Assembly (NCBI GenBank): GCA_900110395.1
Contig: FODP01000002.1
Span: 124,001-188,000 of the forward strand
Source of the DNA: Rhodospirillales bacterium URHD0017
Lineage (GTDB): Bacteria > Pseudomonadota > Alphaproteobacteria > Reyranellales > Reyranellaceae
DNA length: 64,000 bases
Direction of reading: 5' to 3'
In this document: positions 45,807 through 55,276 of the stretch, piece by piece
Numbering within the stretch: position 1 is the stretch's first letter
Layout of the letters: each line of letters starts with the position of its first letter
Program-made: the position numbers and the translations under genes
The notes under the pieces: generated by a model
Told to the model about the DNA's origin: nothing
What the model saw: the letters and a program-made list of their open reading frames with translations, nothing else
Databases searched by the model: none

Positions 45807-47009
45807 ATGTCCGTTGCGTCGCCCGCCCTCCCCGTCCGCGCCGAGCGCCTGTGGGCGGCGCTGCTGGCGGCGACGCTGATGAACCTGCCGCTGGGCTCGG
45901 TCTACTCCTTCAGCGTGCTGCTGCGCCCGATCGAGCAGGAGCTCGGCATCCCGCGCTCGGCGCTGTCGCTGGTCTTCGGTCTCGCCACGGCGGGATTCAC
46001 GGTGGGCTCGGTGGGGGCGGCCTTCCTCTATCGCGTCGCGCCCGCACCGATCCTGGTGCTGGCGAGCGCGCTGGTGGCCGCCGCCGGCATCGCCCTGGCG
46101 GCGACGGCGAGCGGGCTTCCGCAACTGCTGCTGGGCTACGGCGTGGTGTTCGGCACCGGCGGCGGCGTCGCCTTCATCCTGCTGCAGCAGGGCGTGAACA
46201 TGCTGGTGCGGCGGCGCCAGGGGCTGGTGAACGGCTACATGGTGAGCCTCTATCCCATGGGCGCGATGATCGCGACGCCCCTCTTCCATGCCAGCAACGA
46301 AGCCTTCGGCTGGCGCACCACCCTGGGCGGCCTCGCGACCGTGCTGGTGGCCGGCGGTATCGCGGCGACGCTGCTGGCCCGCTACAGCGGGACGCGGCTC
46401 GTGGCGCCTGTGAGCAGCAGCGCATCGACGACAGGCCCCTCGCTTCTCGGCCCGACCTTCCTGAAACTCTCGGCGACGTTCTTCCTCGCCGCCTCGGCCG
46501 GGCTGATGGTGCTGAGCCAGGCGCGCGAGATCGTGGCCGCCTATGGCGGCGCGGCCACGCTGGCGGTGGCGGCCACGACCGGCATCACCGCGGCGATCGC
46601 GCTAGCGCGCATCAGCGGCGGCTGGCTGGTCGATCGCTTCGCGGTGCCCTACGTGATGTGCACGGCGCACGCCGTGGCGCTTTGCGGCGGCGTGCTGCTG
46701 ACGCTCCTGCCCAGTCCCGTCACCGCCGTCGTCGGGCTGGGCATGATTGGCCTGGGCTACGGCTTCGTCTCCGGCTCGACCGCCGGCGGCATCGGCATCT
46801 ACTGGCGGGCCGCCGACTACGGCCGCGTCGCCGGGCGCACCTATATCGCCTGGTGCCTGGCCGCCGTCAGCCTGCCGGTGCTGGCCGGCTACCTGTTCGA
46901 CCTGACGCGCGCCTACGGCACGGCGGTGATGATCGCCGCCGGCGCCAACGTCGCTGGCATGGCGATGGCGCTCACCATGCCGCGGCATGGCTGGCGCGAG
47001 AAGGGTTGA
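45807..47009 (+). CDS. MFS transporter, oxalate/formate antiporter-like (OFA) subfamily
   Basis: The 400-residue transporter has twelve membrane helices. The early GSVYSFSVLLRPIEQELG and GYGVVFGTGGGVAFI segments fit the OFA/monocarboxylate group. The central loop after helix 6 is short. ATG 45807 is the first plausible start; the open frame extends upstream only as coding shadow. Substrate is probably a small carboxylate. Followed by two coupled genes. Confidence 0.85.
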   Translation: MSVASPALPVRAERLWAALLAATLMNLPLGSVYSFSVLLRPIEQELGIPRSALSLVFGLATAGFTVGSVGAAFLYRVAPAPILVLASALVAAAGIALAATASGLPQLLLGYGVVFGTGGGVAFILLQQGVNMLVRRRQGLVNGYMVSLYPMGAMIATPLFHASNEAFGWRTTLGGLATVLVAGGIAATLLARYSGTRLVAPVSSSASTTGPSLLGPTFLKLSATFFLAASAGLMVLSQAREIVAAYGGAATLAVAATTGITAAIALARISGGWLVDRFAVPYVMCTAHAVALCGGVLLTLLPSPVTAVVGLGMIGLGYGFVSGSTAGGIGIYWRAADYGRVAGRTYIAWCLAAVSLPVLAGYLFDLTRAYGTAVMIAAGANVAGMAMALTMPRHGWREKG

Positions 47010-47049
47010 ACGCGGTATGCAGGGAGTGACTTGAGCGGGAGGCACCGGA

Positions 47050-47271
47050 ATGTCGCTGTGGCATCTGCTGATCATCATCTTCCTCATGATCGCCTGGGGC
47101 TATCCGCTGTCGCTCCTCTGCCGGAGAGCGGGACAGCCGGCGGCGGCAGGCTGGCTCGCCGGAACGATCGGCCTGTTCGTCGCCGGGCCGTTCTGGTGCA
47201 TCTGGTGGCTCGCCCTGACGAACTGGAATGCGCCGTCGCCTCCGACCAGCGGCGAAAAGACGACAGCATGA
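47050..47271 (+). CDS. Small two-helix membrane protein
   Basis: The 73-residue protein has two membrane helices (LWHLLIIIFLMIAWGYPLSLL and GWLAGTIGLFVAGPFWCIWWLAL) joined by a CRRAGQ loop. GGGAGG precedes the ATG at a good distance. It lies 40 bp after the MFS gene and its stop overlaps the SDR start. Function unknown. Confidence 0.75.
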   Translation: MSLWHLLIIIFLMIAWGYPLSLLCRRAGQPAAAGWLAGTIGLFVAGPFWCIWWLALTNWNAPSPPTSGEKTTA

Positions 47272-48014
47272 AGCTTTCAGGCAAAATCGCCCTGGTCACC
47301 GGCGGCTCGCGCGGCATCGGCCGCGCCACCGCACTGGCGTTCGCGACCGAAGGCGCGGACATCGCCTTCTGTCATTTGAACGACGATGCCAAGGCCGAGG
47401 AGACCGCGGGCGAGATCCGCGCACTTGGCCGCCGCGCCCTGCACCGCTCGGTCGATGTCGTAGACATCGCCGCCGGCCGCGCCTTTGCCGCCGAGGCGGC
47501 GCGCGAGCTCGGACCGATCGACATCCTGTTCAACAACGCCGGCATCAACATCCGCAAGCCGTTCGAAGCCTTCAGCGAGGAGGAGTTCGACCGGATCGTC
47601 GACGTGCATCTCAAGGGCATGTTCTTCATGGCGCAGGCCGTCTACCCGGCCATGGTGGCGCGCAAACAGGGCTGCATCATCAACGTCGCCTCGCAGCGTG
47701 GCCTCAAGGGCGCGGTGAACTCCGCCCCTTATTCCGCGGCCAAGGCCGCCATCATGGGATTCACGCGCGCGTTGGCGTGGGAAGCGACGCCGAAGGGCAT
47801 CCGCGTCAACGCCATCGCGCCGGGCCCGGTCGTCACCGACCTGACCGCGACCATGACTCCCCAGGATCGCCAGGCCTTCATCGACGCGCTGCCGGTGGGC
47901 CGCTTCGGCCGGCCGGAGGAGATCGCCGCGACCGCCCTGCTGCTGGCCGGGCCGGACGGCGGCTTCTATGTCGGCGCGACGCTGTCACCCAACGGCGGCG
48001 ACGTGATGTACTAG
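47268..48014 (+). CDS. SDR-family oxidoreductase (3-oxoacyl-ACP-reductase-like)
   Basis: The 248-residue classical SDR has TGGSRGIG (residues 11-18), NNAGIN, catalytic Ser in NVASQRG, YSAAK, and a C-terminal GRFGRPEE...GGDVMY tail. The length and pattern are those of FabG-like and sugar-alcohol SDRs. ATGA overlap couples it to the preceding small protein. Substrate unknown. Confidence 0.9.
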   Translation: MKLSGKIALVTGGSRGIGRATALAFATEGADIAFCHLNDDAKAEETAGEIRALGRRALHRSVDVVDIAAGRAFAAEAARELGPIDILFNNAGINIRKPFEAFSEEEFDRIVDVHLKGMFFMAQAVYPAMVARKQGCIINVASQRGLKGAVNSAPYSAAKAAIMGFTRALAWEATPKGIRVNAIAPGPVVTDLTATMTPQDRQAFIDALPVGRFGRPEEIAATALLLAGPDGGFYVGATLSPNGGDVMY

Positions 48015-48031
48015 TCCAATCAACGCCGGCA

Positions 48032-48931
48032 TCACTGCTTGAAGCAGTGGTCCCTATGCCACTGAAGGAAATGAGGATGCGGCCGTTCGAGGGTCCTATG
48101 CGGTGTACGGGCGTGACCGTCCTTGTTGATCAATGTGCGCACGCCTTCCTGATCGTTCACTCGCCGCGAGATCAAGATCTCCAGGTTGTCCGAGAGAGAG
48201 ATCAACCCCCTATCGAACATCCAGTGTGCCGTGCCGGAAAGAGCGAGACCGTTACTGACGATGTCAGGGCCATTCTTCTCGACCGGTCGGATGTGGGCGG
48301 CGTCGACTTCGGCACGACCACTGCCGTTTATCAGCCGAAGTCCCGTCATCGCGCATCGCTCGCCGTAGGCTCTCAGGACTGTGCGACGAAAGACCCGATC
48401 CCGCACGATGCGAGAGGACAGGTAGCTGATGCGCTCCCGCGTTTGCTCGAACGTGAAGGGCACCTGTTCTTCATGCAAGCCGGGCATCGGAACTGCATCG
48501 CCAACTCGCGGCAGCACGGGGGTATCTTCCCGCAGACCCAGATTGGCGATCCGTCCGAAATCGCTCGCCGAAAGGGCTCGGACCGCTGATTGCGCGCGTC
48601 CGGAGATTCGCCCTTCGTCATTGAGTAGACCACGCTCGACGACACCGTCATCGTCACTGAATGGAACCGGGTTGGCAAAATCGAGATAGCTGCCCGGTTC
48701 GATCAGTGCGAGATACATGCCCGGCGCCTTCGGGTCGGGAATGACCTGTTCGACCCTTGCCATGGCAAAATAGCCGCGGGTTTCGTCGATCTTGCGCGGC
48801 TCGTAGTAGACGATCCAGTCGCCGATGCATGCTTCGACTCGACGAAGGTACTGCGGCGGAAACTGGTATCTTTCCGCAGGGCTGTCGTCGTAAATCGAGT
48901 CCGAACGGTGGATGAAGACGCCGAAGCCCAT
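48032..48931 (-). CDS. HNH endonuclease domain protein
   Basis: The 299-residue protein has an N-terminal domain (about 1-110) with FIHRSDSIYDDSPAERYQFPP and WIVYYEP, and a C-terminal HNH_2-type nuclease domain: YGERCAMTG, VDAAHIRPVE, NGLALSGTAHWMFDRGLI. The His-Asn-His ligands are present. It resembles stand-alone HNH proteins considered restriction-like, but no methylase or other defence gene is adjacent. Base composition appears lower in GC than neighbours, suggesting transfer. Ribosome site weak. Confidence 0.8.
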   Translation of the reverse strand: MGFGVFIHRSDSIYDDSPAERYQFPPQYLRRVEACIGDWIVYYEPRKIDETRGYFAMARVEQVIPDPKAPGMYLALIEPGSYLDFANPVPFSDDDGVVERGLLNDEGRISGRAQSAVRALSASDFGRIANLGLREDTPVLPRVGDAVPMPGLHEEQVPFTFEQTRERISYLSSRIVRDRVFRRTVLRAYGERCAMTGLRLINGSGRAEVDAAHIRPVEKNGPDIVSNGLALSGTAHWMFDRGLISLSDNLEILISRRVNDQEGVRTLINKDGHARTPHRTLERPHPHFLQWHRDHCFKQ

Positions 48932-49043
48932 GTCCTAGGGTCGTCCCAAATGACGGCAATGCAGGCGGGCCATGGGCGAATCTCCCCTTGTGGCTCAACC
49001 CTGCCTCGCGGGCCGGCGTCCGGCAAGGGGCGCCGCCATTCAC

Positions 49044-50186
49044 TCAAGGACCGGCCGCCCTCGTCAAATCGAAGCCGTACACCCGGGCGGTGTTGCCGCC
49101 GACGATCTTGGCCTGCTCGTCGTCGGGCACGCCGGCCAGGATCTCCGCAAGGATCTTCTGCGACTGGGGGAACGTCGATTCGCTGTGCGGGTAGTCCGAG
49201 CCCCACATCATGTTGTCGACGCCGATGACGTCGCGCAGGCGGATGCCGACGGCGTCCTCCTGGAAGGAGAGCACGACGTTGCGGCGGAAGAAGTCGCTCG
49301 GGATCATGCCGTCCTTGAACCGGTAGATCGCCTCTTCATGACGTTCGCGATAGGTGTAATCCATGGACGCGAGCACATGCGGCGCCCACGACAGCTCGAA
49401 CTCGACGATGGCGAGCATGAGGCGGGGGTGGCGCTCAAACACGCCGGACAGGATCAGGTCGCACATCGACAGCGCCGGGTAGAACGCCTTGGTCGAGCGG
49501 CTCGAGGCATCGCGCAGCGTCTTGGCGCCGAAGCCGCGAATCTTGCCCTGCCGCCGCGTCGCCGTGTGCAGGCTGATCGGCAGGCCGAGCGCAGCGGCGG
49601 CGGCCCAGAACGGCTCGTACTCGGGCTGGTCGTAGCGCCGGTCCTCGAAGGGGTATTCGCTGATCATCGCGCCGGCGAGGCCGATGCGGGCGGCGCGCTC
49701 GAGCTCGCGGATGCCGTCCCGGACGTCGTCCAGGTTGATCATGGCGATGCCCTTCAGCCGGGCAGGATCGGCGCGGCAGAACTCGGCCAGCCAGTCGTTG
49801 TAGGCACGGAAGATGGCGGACATCAGAGCTGAATCGGCCAGCCTGAAGTAGAAGAGCCCCTGCGAGGGATAGAGGACCTCGCCCGCCACCCCGTCGAGGG
49901 CCATGTCCTTGAGATGCTGCCGGGGATCCCAGCCGCCGCTCAGCACGTCTTCGAGGCGGCCGTGGGCGGAGATGGTCTCGGGCGCCTCGAAGCGCGCGCC
50001 GGCGTTGGAGATGAGGCCGATGCCGGAGAGGACCTGATCGGCCTCGACCACGATCTGGTCGGCGCCGTCGATGCGCTCGATGCGCGGCGCGCGATCGCGG
50101 AACGGCGCATCGATGCGGGTCTGCCACAGGTCGGCCGGTTCGAAGACGTGGGAGTCGGACGACAGAACCAGGGACGGCACCGGCAA
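49044..50186 (-). CDS. ACMSD-like amidohydrolase (amidohydrolase_2 family)
   Basis: The 380-residue TIM-barrel enzyme starts SSDSHVFEPADLW, the degenerate HxH strand. LHTAT and MWGSDYPHSESTFP supply the His and catalytic Asp. FYPALSMCDLILSGVFERHPRL and the WAPH segment are typical of this decarboxylase/hydrolase group. Alone in its unit. It may act on an aromatic acid, but substrate cannot be inferred. Confidence 0.87.
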   Translation of the reverse strand: MPVPSLVLSSDSHVFEPADLWQTRIDAPFRDRAPRIERIDGADQIVVEADQVLSGIGLISNAGARFEAPETISAHGRLEDVLSGGWDPRQHLKDMALDGVAGEVLYPSQGLFYFRLADSALMSAIFRAYNDWLAEFCRADPARLKGIAMINLDDVRDGIRELERAARIGLAGAMISEYPFEDRRYDQPEYEPFWAAAAALGLPISLHTATRRQGKIRGFGAKTLRDASSRSTKAFYPALSMCDLILSGVFERHPRLMLAIVEFELSWAPHVLASMDYTYRERHEEAIYRFKDGMIPSDFFRRNVVLSFQEDAVGIRLRDVIGVDNMMWGSDYPHSESTFPQSQKILAEILAGVPDDEQAKIVGGNTARVYGFDLTRAAGP

Positions 50187-50320
50187 CTCCTCTCACTTGA
50201 TCAGGCGGCAGCTTTGGCACTGAGCCCATCGCCGTCAAGACGGGCATGGGACCTATTCCAAGAGCGAGGTACCGGCGCTGCCGCAAAGAATGCTCAGATT
50301 GCCGGACAGGAGGTGGCCTC

Positions 50321-51070
50321 ATGAAGATCCTGGTCATCGGCGGCACCGGCCTGATCGGCTCGAAGACCGTCGCCATTCTGCGCCAGGCGGGCCACGAGGT
50401 CGTCGCCGCCTCGCCCAAAAGCGGCGTCAACACCATCACCGGCGAAGGCCTCGCGGCGGCCGTGGCCGGCGCCGGGGTGGTGATCGACCTCGCGAATTCG
50501 CCCTCGTTCGAAGACAAGGCGGTGCTCGACTTCTTCCAGGCCTCCGGCCGCAACCTTCTTGCGGCGGAAGCCGCCGCCGGCGTCCGGCACCATGTCGCGC
50601 TGTCGATCGTCGGGACCGACCGCACGCCCGACAACGGCTATTTCCGCGCCAAGGTCGCCCAGGAGAAGCTGATCGAGGCCTCCGGCATCCCCTACACCAT
50701 CATCCGCTCGACCCAGTTCCTGGAGTTCCTCAAGGGCATCGCCGATGAAGGCACGCATGGCGGCAAGGTCGCGATCTCGCCCGGCCTGTTCCAGCCCATC
50801 GCGGCAGACGACGTTGCCGCCGCCGTGGCCGACGTGGCGCTCGCTGCGCCGCGCAACGGCATCGTCGAGATCGCCGGGCCGGAACGGGCGCCGTTCAACG
50901 AGATCGTCGCCCGCTATCTGAAGGCGGTCGGCGACCCGCGCGAGGTCGTGCGCGACCCCGAGGCGCGATACTTCGGCGGCCGCGTCGAGGAGCGCTCGCT
51001 CGTGCCGTTGGGCGAGGCGCGCCTCGGCCGCATCGGTTTCGACGACTGGCTTCGCCGCTCACGAACCTGA
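50321..51070 (+). CDS. NmrA-like NAD(P)-binding SDR
   Basis: The 249-residue atypical SDR has GGTGLIGSKT at residues 7-16 and later YTIIRSTQFLEFL. The catalytic Tyr-Lys pair of classical SDRs is absent, as in NmrA-type proteins, which may bind cofactor without turnover. ACAGGAGGTG precedes ATG 50321. Eleven bases separate it from the cupin gene, so they form an operon. Confidence 0.87.
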   Translation: MKILVIGGTGLIGSKTVAILRQAGHEVVAASPKSGVNTITGEGLAAAVAGAGVVIDLANSPSFEDKAVLDFFQASGRNLLAAEAAAGVRHHVALSIVGTDRTPDNGYFRAKVAQEKLIEASGIPYTIIRSTQFLEFLKGIADEGTHGGKVAISPGLFQPIAADDVAAAVADVALAAPRNGIVEIAGPERAPFNEIVARYLKAVGDPREVVRDPEARYFGGRVEERSLVPLGEARLGRIGFDDWLRRSRT

Positions 51071-51081
51071 AGGAGAGTTTC

Positions 51082-51492
51082 ATGAAACGCATTCTCTTCT
51101 CGCTGCTGATCGCCACCCTGCCCTTCGGCGCCGTCGCGCAGGCGCCGGCGGACAAGGCTGCCAAGGTGACCCTGGTCTCCGAGCACGAGCTGCCGAACGT
51201 GCCCGGCAAGAGCCTGCGGGCCGTGCTCGTCGAATACGGGCCAGGTGCCGGATCGCCGTCCCATCGCCATCCGTCGTCGGCCTTCATCTATGCGCGCGTG
51301 CTGGAGGGCGCGATCCGCAGCAAGGTGAACGACGCGCCGGAGCGCACCTACCAGGCCGGCGAGAGCTGGACCGAGAAGCCGGGCGATCATCACCAGGTCA
51401 GCCAGAATGCCAGCAGCACGGCGCCGGCGAAGCTGCTGGCCGTGTTCGTGGTCGACACGAGCGACCGTCAGATCGTCATTCCGGACAAATAG
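51082..51492 (+). CDS. Secreted cupin-domain protein
   Basis: The 136-residue protein has a signal peptide (ILFSLLIATLPFGAVAQA) and a small cupin barrel. SHRHPSSAFIYARVLEG carries the first metal motif with two His and a downstream Glu position; EKPGDHHQVS carries the second. A metal-dependent or binding role in the periplasm is likely. Cotranscribed with the NmrA-like gene. Confidence 0.88.
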   Translation: MKRILFSLLIATLPFGAVAQAPADKAAKVTLVSEHELPNVPGKSLRAVLVEYGPGAGSPSHRHPSSAFIYARVLEGAIRSKVNDAPERTYQAGESWTEKPGDHHQVSQNASSTAPAKLLAVFVVDTSDRQIVIPDK

Positions 51493-51570
51493 CGGTGGCC
51501 AAATTGTGTTCGCTTGCGTCTTTGTCCCTCACGCGCTTTGTCCTCGCCGGCGCGCGCCTACAATGGCGCC

Positions 51571-51765
51571 ATGAGAGACCCTGGAGAGACGGCCGTCTTC
51601 CACATCCGCGGCACCGACCCCGCGAACAGCGAGCAGGTGGTCTATGAGTGCGTCGGCTTCCCGATGGCGCACGCAAAGGCCGCCGAACTGCGCATGAGCG
51701 GCTACAAGGATGTGGTCACGTCGATGGCCCCGGCCGGCTACGAGAGCGCCTCGCGACCGGCGTGA
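51571..51765 (+). CDS. Small conserved-looking protein of unknown function
   Basis: The 64-residue frame (MRDPGETAVFHIRG, then VVYECVGFPMAHAKAAELRMSGYKDV) has strand-helix alternation and codon bias like its neighbours. No ribosome site stands out. Cytoplasmic if real. No domain is recognised. Confidence 0.5.
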   Translation: MRDPGETAVFHIRGTDPANSEQVVYECVGFPMAHAKAAELRMSGYKDVVTSMAPAGYESASRPA

Positions 51766-51766
51766 G

Positions 51767-53068
51767 TCAGCGCACCGCGGCAATGCCCGCGACGGCAACG
51801 CCGGAAGCGCCCGGCCGCCGCGCGGCGAGCAGTTCGCGCGCCTTGTCCGGACGCTTGGCGCTGAGGCAGGCGCTCAAAAGAGTGAATTCGATCAGGTCGT
51901 GTTGCGCACGGCTGCCGCCAATGCGTCCGTTCTCGCCCGCGAGCGCCGCAAACGTCTCGATCGCAGCGGGAAAATCCTCGCGTTCGAAGGCCGCGAAGCC
52001 CGCCGCCAGCGCCGGAAGGTAGAAGCCCGACAGGTAACGCTCCTCGCGCGCCAGCGCCTCGATCTGGCGGGCGCGCGTGTCGGGCGCCTCGTCGCTCATG
52101 ACGGACTGCGCCAGGATGACGTGCAGGTCGTAGAGGCCGTTGCCCGGCCGCGGCAGCGCGCTCTTGGCAAAGTCGTGCAGCGCGCGCCAGGCCGCGGCGT
52201 CGCGCGGCTGGCCGGCGAGCTCGGAGCGCCACAGGAAGGCGGCGCCGTCGGAAATCTTCTGCTGCGGTCCGCCGCTGTGCCGGTCGAGCGCGATGGCGTC
52301 GCGATAGAGCCGTGAGGCTTCCGCAAAGTTGCCGGCCTGGATCTCGAACAGCGAGAGATGCCAGCTGAGATGGCCATGGAAGAAGCCGTCGCGTGGATAG
52401 GTGGCGAGCCACGACGAGAGGAAGCTGCGCCCTGCCTCGAGGTCGCCGGTCTCGTAGCAGATGTGGGCGACGGCGTGGGCGCCGTGCGCATTGTTCGGGT
52501 TCGCCGCCACCGACCGCTCGATGATCGCCCGCGCCGGCGCGAACTGCCCGTCCTCGGACAGCGCCATGGCGTGATAGGAGCCGAACCAGAAATCGTCGCC
52601 GTAGTGCGGGGCGAGGCGGTCCATCAACACCGCGATCCTGCGCTTCTGGCCGACGCGGCCGGAGCCGCCGATCAGGCCGTTGGGGTTCGCCGCACTGGCG
52701 ACGACCAGCGCGTCGCGCGGCCACGCCGCCAGATGGGGATACAAGGCCGCGATCGCGGCCTCGGTCTCGCCGGCAAACACCAGCTCGAAGAACGCGATGT
52801 GGCTCGCCTCGCGCTCGGTCACGCCGGACGCGAAGCCCTTGGCTGTGGCGAGGGCTGCCCGTGCGGCCGCGACATCGCCCTGTCTCAGCAGGACCAGAGC
52901 CTTGCCGACGTGGGCCAGGGCGAAACCGGGATCGGCGGCAATGGCCCGGTCATAGGCCTCGAGGGCGCCGGGATAGAAGGTCAGCGCCAGGCCGGAGGCC
53001 TGGACGTAGGCATCGCGCGCGGCAGCCGACGTCGTCGTCAGGGGAAGGTCGTAGAGATCACTTAGCAT
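51767..53068 (-). CDS. TPR protein of the TTC38 type
   Basis: The 433-residue protein consists of helical repeats. LEAYDRAIAADPGFALAHVGKA is a clear TPR unit, and HAVAHICYETGDLEAGRSFLSSW with FFHGHLSWHLSLFEI are the TTC38 hallmarks. No signal peptide. Function in bacteria is unknown; it may be a scaffold. It is convergent with the small protein at 51571. Confidence 0.85.
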   Translation of the reverse strand: MLSDLYDLPLTTTSAAARDAYVQASGLALTFYPGALEAYDRAIAADPGFALAHVGKALVLLRQGDVAAARAALATAKGFASGVTEREASHIAFFELVFAGETEAAIAALYPHLAAWPRDALVVASAANPNGLIGGSGRVGQKRRIAVLMDRLAPHYGDDFWFGSYHAMALSEDGQFAPARAIIERSVAANPNNAHGAHAVAHICYETGDLEAGRSFLSSWLATYPRDGFFHGHLSWHLSLFEIQAGNFAEASRLYRDAIALDRHSGGPQQKISDGAAFLWRSELAGQPRDAAAWRALHDFAKSALPRPGNGLYDLHVILAQSVMSDEAPDTRARQIEALAREERYLSGFYLPALAAGFAAFEREDFPAAIETFAALAGENGRIGGSRAQHDLIEFTLLSACLSAKRPDKARELLAARRPGASGVAVAGIAAVR

Positions 53069-53237
53069 GACAAACCTGGAGGAACGTTATCATCGAGCGG
53101 TCTACTCTCCTATGCATTCCAGTCGTCTTGAACGGGGCAACACGCAGGCCTAGCCTGCGCGCTCGACAGTGGACGCTCGATTCGTTTGAGATTCAGTCCG
53201 CGTGCGTCTCCTGTGCGAGCCAAGTGAGGAGACATCC

Positions 53238-54500
53238 ATGAGACGGCAGGAAACAGCTCTAGCGAACGCATGCCTGGCAGGCGTCATCGCGGCCATCTTC
53301 GGCTGCGTTTCCATGACGGTTCAGGCTCAGGACCTCAAGAAGTACGATTCGAGTACCAAAGACTTCTGGCTGAAGCCGCCGCCCGACTGGTTCCTGGGCG
53401 ACGAGAACAAGGAGCAGAAGGGCCAGACGCCCAATCCCGGCCAGCCGACGCCGACACCGCGCGCCGAGCTCGACAAGATCCTTGCCACGATCAAGCTGCC
53501 GCCCGGCTTCAAGATCGCGGTATGGGCCGACAGCGTTCCCCAGGCGCGGCAGATGGCATGGGGCGACAAGGGCACCCTGTTCGTCGGCACCTTCGACAAG
53601 GGCACGGTCCATTCGGTCAGCGGGCCGGACGGACAGAAGGTCGTGAAGCCTTTCATCACCGGCTTGCGCATGCCGACCGGCGTCGCCTTCCAGGACGGCG
53701 CGCTCTACGTCGTCGATATCGACAAGCTCATCCGCTACGACAATCCCGAGGCCAATCTCGAGAAGGCCCCGGAAGGCAAGGTCGTCTACGACGACTTCCC
53801 GCCCTATGTGCCGCACGGCTGGAAGTACCTGGTGCCCGACGGCAAGGGCTGGTTCTACATCCCCGTCGGCGTGCCCTGTAACATCTGCCTGCCGCCGGCC
53901 AGCACCGGCCACTATCGCCGCGTCGATCCCAAGACCGGCGCCGCGGAGATCGTGGCGCTCGGCGTGCGCAACAGCGTCGGCGGCGCGGTCGACCCCCGCA
54001 GCGGGCAGCTCTGGTTCACCGACAACGGCCGCGACTGGGTCAGCGATGACCTGCCGAACGACGAGCTCAACCGCGTGAGCAAGATCGGCGAGCATTTCGG
54101 CTATCCGTACTGCCACCAGGGCGACCTGGCCGACCCCAAGTACGGCGCCGAGCGCAAGTGCTCGGAGTTCACGCCGCCGGTGTACAAGCAGGGCCCGCAC
54201 ATCGCCGGTCTCGGCATGAAGTTCTATACCGGCGACATGTTCCCGGCCGAGTACAAGAACGGTATCTTCATCGCCCAGCACGGCTCGTGGAACCGGGCGA
54301 AGAAGCTCGGCTATCGGGTGCTCTTCCTGTCGGTCGATCCCGACGGCAAAAACCCGAAGGAACAGGTCTTCGCCGGCAGCTGGCTCGACGACCAGAAGAT
54401 CCTGGGCCGTCCGGCCGACGTCCTGCAGGCACCCGACGGCTCCCTGCTGGTCGCCGACGACCAGGCCGGCGCGATCTATCGCATCAGCTATCAGAAATAG
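53238..54500 (+). CDS. PQQ-type soluble sugar dehydrogenase-like (L-sorbosone dehydrogenase family) beta-propeller
   Basis: The 420-residue protein has a signal peptide (ACLAGVIAAIFGCVSMTVQAQ) and a six-bladed propeller. PPGFKIAVWADSVPQARQMA, GVRNSVGGAVDP, WFTDNGRDWVSDDLPNDELN and GSWNRAKKLGYRV match the sorbosone-dehydrogenase/GDH-B group. The catalytic His and Arg region (IAQHGSWNR) is intact. GAGGAG precedes ATG 53238. Placed beside a c-type cytochrome and pqq genes, so PQQ is the likely cofactor; the sugar is unknown. Confidence 0.85.
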   Translation: MRRQETALANACLAGVIAAIFGCVSMTVQAQDLKKYDSSTKDFWLKPPPDWFLGDENKEQKGQTPNPGQPTPTPRAELDKILATIKLPPGFKIAVWADSVPQARQMAWGDKGTLFVGTFDKGTVHSVSGPDGQKVVKPFITGLRMPTGVAFQDGALYVVDIDKLIRYDNPEANLEKAPEGKVVYDDFPPYVPHGWKYLVPDGKGWFYIPVGVPCNICLPPASTGHYRRVDPKTGAAEIVALGVRNSVGGAVDPRSGQLWFTDNGRDWVSDDLPNDELNRVSKIGEHFGYPYCHQGDLADPKYGAERKCSEFTPPVYKQGPHIAGLGMKFYTGDMFPAEYKNGIFIAQHGSWNRAKKLGYRVLFLSVDPDGKNPKEQVFAGSWLDDQKILGRPADVLQAPDGSLLVADDQAGAIYRISYQK

Positions 54501-54507
54501 CTGATGC
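54481..54507 (+). terminator. Hairpin at the end of the propeller dehydrogenase gene
   Basis: A perfect 11-bp stem (GCATCAGCTAT / ATAGCTGATGC) with a 5-base loop spans the stop codon. No U-run follows. Confidence 0.6.
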
Positions 54508-54531
54508 CGCGTCTGAATCCTCCGTCTTCCT

Positions 54532-54626
54532 CCTCTCCCCCGCTAGGGGGAGAGGCTGGGTGAGGGGGTTACAGACAGTCTTCGAAGCCCCCCCTCACCT
54601 AACCTCTCCCCCTAGCGGGGGAGAGG
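54532..54626. repeat. Palindromic repeat element, family E, copy 1
   Basis: An inverted repeat of CCTCTCCCCC...TAGGGGGAGAGG units with GGGTGAGGGGGTT inside. It lies just before the cytochrome gene. A copy in the same orientation follows pqqE. Confidence 0.9.
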
Positions 54627-54637
54627 AATATGAGCGC

Positions 54638-55222
54638 ATGGTACCGGTGAAAGCAGTCCCCCTCGTCCTCATCGGCATTGCCCTCGCCGCGTCAGCGCCC
54701 GCGGCGGCGCAGCCCAAAGCGCCGGCGATCGCCCAGACGTGCAGCGCCTGTCACGGTCTCAAGGGCGTGTCGACCACCAAGGACTCGCCCTCGCTCGCCG
54801 GCCAGCCGGACGTCTTCACCCAGTATCAGCTGGTCTTCATGCGCGACGGTCAGCGCCAGCCCGGCGTCATGGCGGGCATCGTGAAGACCCTGACCGACCA
54901 GAACATCCGCGATCTCGGGGCCTACTACGCGGCGCTGCCGCCGCCGCCGCCCTTCGCCAAGGCCGAGCCGGTCGACGCCGACAAGGCCAATGCGGTCATG
55001 GGACCCAGGCGCTGCGGCAATTGTCACAAGGAGGACTTTTCCGGCCAGGGCGAGACCGGGCGACTGGCCGGCCAGCGGCCCGATTACCTGATCAAGTCCC
55101 TGAAGGACTTCCGCTCCGGCGTGCGGCGAGGCCGCGGCATGGGGGCGATGATGGAGGTGTCCGTGACCCTGGAAGACGCCGACATCGTCCTTATCGCCCA
55201 CTATCTGGCAGCCAAGCCTTGA
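54638..55222 (+). CDS. Diheme cytochrome c4-like protein
   Basis: The 194-residue protein has a signal peptide (VLIGIALAASAPAAAQP) and two heme c motifs, CSACHG and CGNCHK. Met ligands lie in GVMAGIVK and MGAMMEVS. The two similar halves resemble c4. It can pass electrons from PQQ dehydrogenases to an oxidase. ATG 54638 fits; an out-of-frame ATG at the element edge (54630) is not used. Confidence 0.88.
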   Translation: MVPVKAVPLVLIGIALAASAPAAAQPKAPAIAQTCSACHGLKGVSTTKDSPSLAGQPDVFTQYQLVFMRDGQRQPGVMAGIVKTLTDQNIRDLGAYYAALPPPPPFAKAEPVDADKANAVMGPRRCGNCHKEDFSGQGETGRLAGQRPDYLIKSLKDFRSGVRRGRGMGAMMEVSVTLEDADIVLIAHYLAAKP

Positions 55223-55276
55223 CACATTCTTTGAATCCTCGACATCATGACCCAGCCACTTCCAAGGAGACCCGCC

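Noticed and set aside
54630..54640. ATG at the edge of the family E element as a cytochrome start
   Set aside because: It is out of frame with the signal peptide and heme motifs; ATG 54638 is in frame.
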